Of a DNA stretch of 64,000 nt, positions 61,863 to 64,000 are shown in pieces. Within the stretch, counting starts at the first letter, position 1. Every line of letters starts with the position of its first letter. The notes beneath the pieces were generated by a model that was not told the DNA's origin, searched no databases, and was given only the letters and a program-made list of their open reading frames with translations. Source of the stretch: an uncultured Pseudomonadales bacterium (GTDB taxonomy: Bacteria; Pseudomonadota; Gammaproteobacteria; Pseudomonadales; CANNCY01); the NCBI GenBank assembly GCA_947503335.1, contig CANNCY010000001.1, forward strand, positions 248,001 through 312,000, written 5' to 3'. Both the position numbers and the translations under genes were made by a program.

Positions 61863-62636
61863 ATGTTTGAGTTTGCTAGATTCGCTAATAGATTACTGTT
61901 TGTTTTATTAATCACCTGTTTAATTATTTTAAACGGCTGTTCTAGTGCCCCTAATCAAGCCCCTGTAACCTCATCAGCACCTATTTCGAGCTATCGATTA
62001 ACAACCCATGTTGTATCTCCTGGCGAAACCCTATATGGCATTGCATGGCGCTATAACCTTGACTTTAAGGCCTTGGCCGCAGCCAACCAAATGTCGGTTA
62101 ATAACCCTTTGCGAGTGGGTCAGAAACTTACTCTAGATACCACTAATGTTAGGGTACAGACGACACCCAAAAAGACCATATCTAAACAACGATCAGGGGC
62201 GAATAAAAAGCATTCTCAACCGCGAAATGTTTCTGCTGATACCAGTTTGAATAAACCTGTTTCAAAAACTTGGTTGTGGCCATTGTCGTCTAACGCTTCT
62301 GCTGACCGTATTAGCCGAAGTAGTCTCAATAAAGCGCTTGATATTGACGGTCGTTTGGGAGAATCTGTAATTGCCGCACAGGGCGGAAAAGTGGTTTACG
62401 CAGGTGATGGGCTACGCGGTTACGGTAATCTCATCATCATTAAGCACAACGACCAATGGTTAAGTGCTTACGGTAATAATCGTCAAATTCTGGTTAAAGA
62501 AGGACAAACGATTAAAGCTGGCGCCACGATTGCCGAACTAGGGGTAGACGACTCGAATCGGTCTAGGCTTCATTTCGAAATTCGTAAGAATGGCGCCCCG
62601 GTCGATCCAAAACCGTTTATTGCAGCAAGCCTTTAA
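61863..62636 (+). CDS. nlpD: Murein hydrolase activator NlpD
   Basis: A 257-residue outer-membrane lipoprotein. It has a signal peptide with lipobox LNGC (Cys26), a LysM peptidoglycan-binding domain (about 47-92, HVVSPGETLYGIAWRY), a low-complexity linker, and a C-terminal LytM/M23 domain (about 150-252). The metal-binding residues of active LytM enzymes are largely absent (LDIDGR in place of HxGxD; SAYGNN in place of YAH), as in E. coli NlpD, so it should activate amidases (AmiC type) rather than cut by itself. Confidence 0.95.
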   Translation: MFEFARFANRLLFVLLITCLIILNGCSSAPNQAPVTSSAPISSYRLTTHVVSPGETLYGIAWRYNLDFKALAAANQMSVNNPLRVGQKLTLDTTNVRVQTTPKKTISKQRSGANKKHSQPRNVSADTSLNKPVSKTWLWPLSSNASADRISRSSLNKALDIDGRLGESVIAAQGGKVVYAGDGLRGYGNLIIIKHNDQWLSAYGNNRQILVKEGQTIKAGATIAELGVDDSNRSRLHFEIRKNGAPVDPKPFIAASL

Positions 62637-62645
62637 GGGAAACGA

Positions 62646-62669
62646 AAAGGTAAACGGAAAGGTAAACGG
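62646..62669 (+). repeat. Perfect 12-bp tandem repeat after nlpD
   Basis: AAAGGTAAACGG occurs twice head to tail (62646-62657, 62658-62669), ten bases after the nlpD stop and in the region where rpoS leaders and promoters are expected. Confidence 0.85.
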
Positions 62670-62849
62670 TTAGGTTAGACGGTCGCAAAAATACTACAGG
62701 CGGTTTGTTATCTAGATGACATGGGCGCAAGGTAGAACAGAACTAAGTTCGAGGTTTAGCAGTACAGGGTAGTAGAACTAACGAAACCTTATATCTCATA
62801 TCGAAATAGGTTGAATATAGATATAAGGAATGCGAGCAGGATGCACGCT

Positions 62850-62896
62850 TGTCATATCGCTACTGGTATGACAGACACAAGAAGGGCATAAGCCCT
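62850..62896 (+). promoter_or_regulatory. Paired hairpins in the rpoS leader
   Basis: TGTCATA (62850-62856) pairs with TATGACA (62867-62873), and AGGGC (62883-62887) pairs with GCCCT (62892-62896). They lie 77-123 nt upstream of the rpoS ATG within a 336-base nlpD-rpoS gap that contains no gene I can see. Structured rpoS leaders are commonly sites of post-transcriptional control. Confidence 0.5.
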
Positions 62897-62972
62897 CTGT
62901 TAGTTAGGGATAAAGCAGAAAAATGGTGCGCAGCAATGCGTGTAACTGCACATAAAAGACGAGGGTAGTAGT

Positions 62973-64000
62973 ATGGATTTACGACCTGATGGCCAAGTAT
63001 CTGAAACAGAGCAAACTGCAAGTGCAGCTGTGCTAACAGATAATTGGAGCGAAACAGAAACTGATGACACCTTAGCTAGTGAAAGCGCAGAGAGTGTCAC
63101 GATAGAGAGCGCCGAAGTTGAGGCAACCGCAGCACCTGAAGAGCCAGAGCGCTTTTCTCGCTATGGCCACTTCGACAACGATTCGCGATCACACAAGGCG
63201 CTAGACGCCACTCAACTTTATCTAAACGAAATCGGCTTTTCGCCACTGTTAACTGCTGAAGAAGAAGTTTACTACGCCCGCATGGCGCGTCGTGGCGAAG
63301 AGGCTGGTCGCAAGCGTATGATCGAGAGCAACCTGCGATTGGTTGTTAAGATTGCGCGTCGTTACATTAATCGTGGTCTAACGCTGTTAGATTTGATTGA
63401 AGAGGGTAATCTTGGCCTAATAAGAGCAGTCGAAAAGTTTGACCCTGAGCGAGGCTTTAGGTTCAGTACCTATGCCACTTGGTGGATTCGTCAAACCATT
63501 GAACGCGCCATTATGAATCAAACTCGCACCATTAGGTTGCCGATTCATGTGGTTAAAGAGCTGAATGTATATCTGAGAGCCGCACGCGAGCTAACCCAAA
63601 AGCTTGACCACGAGCCATCTGCTGAAGAAATAGCAGATCTGTTAGAAAAGCCTGTTGCAGATGTTAAACGTATGCTTGCACTGAACGAGCGCGTAACCTC
63701 GGTCGATAGCCCAATCGGCCATGATGCAGACAAGTCACTATTAGAAACGATTCCTGACGAAAAGCATCTAGACCCCTTTGAAAAGCTTCAAGACAGCAAT
63801 TTAACAGATAGCATTGACCAGTGGTTAGATCAGCTCGTCGATAAGCAGCGCGAGGTAGTGTGTCGACGCTTTGGTCTGCGAGGGTACGAAACCGCAACGC
63901 TTGAAGAGGTAGGTCGTGAAATTGGTTTAACACGCGAGCGTGTACGCCAAATTCAGGTAGAAGCGTTGCGCCGCCTACGCGACATTCTTGAAAAGCATGG
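62973..64000 (+). CDS. rpoS: RNA polymerase sigma factor RpoS (truncated by window end)
   Basis: Stationary-phase/general stress sigma factor; 342 codons are visible and the frame is open at the window end. An acidic N-terminus (1-70) precedes region 1.2 ([16 protein letters not shown]), region 2 with [38 protein letters not shown], region 3 and region 4.2 ([21 protein letters not shown]). ATG 62973 (MDLRPDGQ) has GAGGG upstream. Adjacent to nlpD as in nearly all gammaproteobacteria. Confidence 0.97.
   Translation, partial: MDLRPDGQVSETEQTASAAVLTDNWSETETDDTLASESAESVTIESAEVEATAAPEEPERFSRYGHFDNDSRSHKALDATQLYLNEIGFSPLLTAEEEVYYARMARRGEEAGRKRMIESNLRLVVKIARRYINRGLTLLDLIEEGNLGLIRAVEKFDPERGFRFSTYATWWIRQTIERAIMNQTRTIRLPIHVVKELNVYLRAARELTQKLDHEPSAEEIADLLEKPVADVKRMLALNERVTSVDSPIGHDADKSLLETIPDEKHLDPFEKLQDSNLTDSIDQWLDQLVDKQREVVCRRFGLRGYETATLEEVGREIGLTRERVRQIQVEALRRLRDILEKH

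Overview
This window is chromosomal DNA from a marine-type gammaproteobacterium. The evidence is gene order: dapA-bamC, then dapE-dapD-dapC-glnD-map | rpsB-tsf-pyrH-frr-uppS-cdsA-dxr-rseP-bamA-skp-lpxD-fabZ-lpxA-rnhB-dnaE-accA-tilS-pyrG-kdsA-eno-ftsB-ispD-ispF-truD-pcm-nlpD-rpoS follows the order known from Pseudomonas and relatives. FabV, RdgC, NlpD, RpoS and a rhombosortase also point to Gammaproteobacteria. I cannot name the genus. I see no tRNA, rRNA, CRISPR array or insertion sequence.

Layout. (1) 1-22.8 kb is an accessory region of small transcription units: a divergent SDR/LysR pair; a 1107-residue surface protein that converges on a rhombosortase gene; a tight six-gene minus-strand operon (DUF885 lipoprotein, ECF sigma factor, short zinc-finger anti-sigma, serine hydrolase, PcaC-like protein, rhombosortase); a GMC oxidoreductase and a DMT exporter; a fadH/tetR divergent pair with twin operators; an acyltransferase; an rdgC-methyltransferase pair; fabV; and an MBL-YhhN-Tas cluster. 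(2) 22.9-34.3 kb holds lysine/diaminopimelate synthesis (dapA, dapE, dapD, dapC) with bamC, rsmJ, nth, glnD and map. (3) 34.5-64 kb is one long plus-strand run of translation, isoprenoid, phospholipid, lipid A, outer-membrane assembly, DNA replication and stress genes, ending in a truncated rpoS.

How the genes work together. Most of the right half builds the cell envelope. uppS, dxr, ispD and ispF make and extend isoprenoids; cdsA, accA, fabZ and fabV supply lipids; lpxD, lpxA and kdsA make lipid A and Kdo; bamA, bamC, skp and rseP assemble and police outer-membrane proteins; a DUF368 protein probably recycles undecaprenyl phosphate; nlpD and ftsB serve division. Two genes normally found in these operons, lpxB (between lpxA and rnhB) and surE (between truD and pcm), are absent here.

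Most interesting: the surface protein at 1853-5176 carries an internal GlyGly-CTERM-like segment, followed at once by a second signal-peptide-like segment and an outer-membrane beta-barrel, and it lies end to end with a rhombosortase gene. This looks like one polypeptide built to be cut into two exported proteins. Other leads are an EF-hand-type calcium loop inside BamA just after its VRGF motif, a dyad shared by the fabV and accA upstream regions, and a Cys-less peroxiredoxin-like protein next to dapA.
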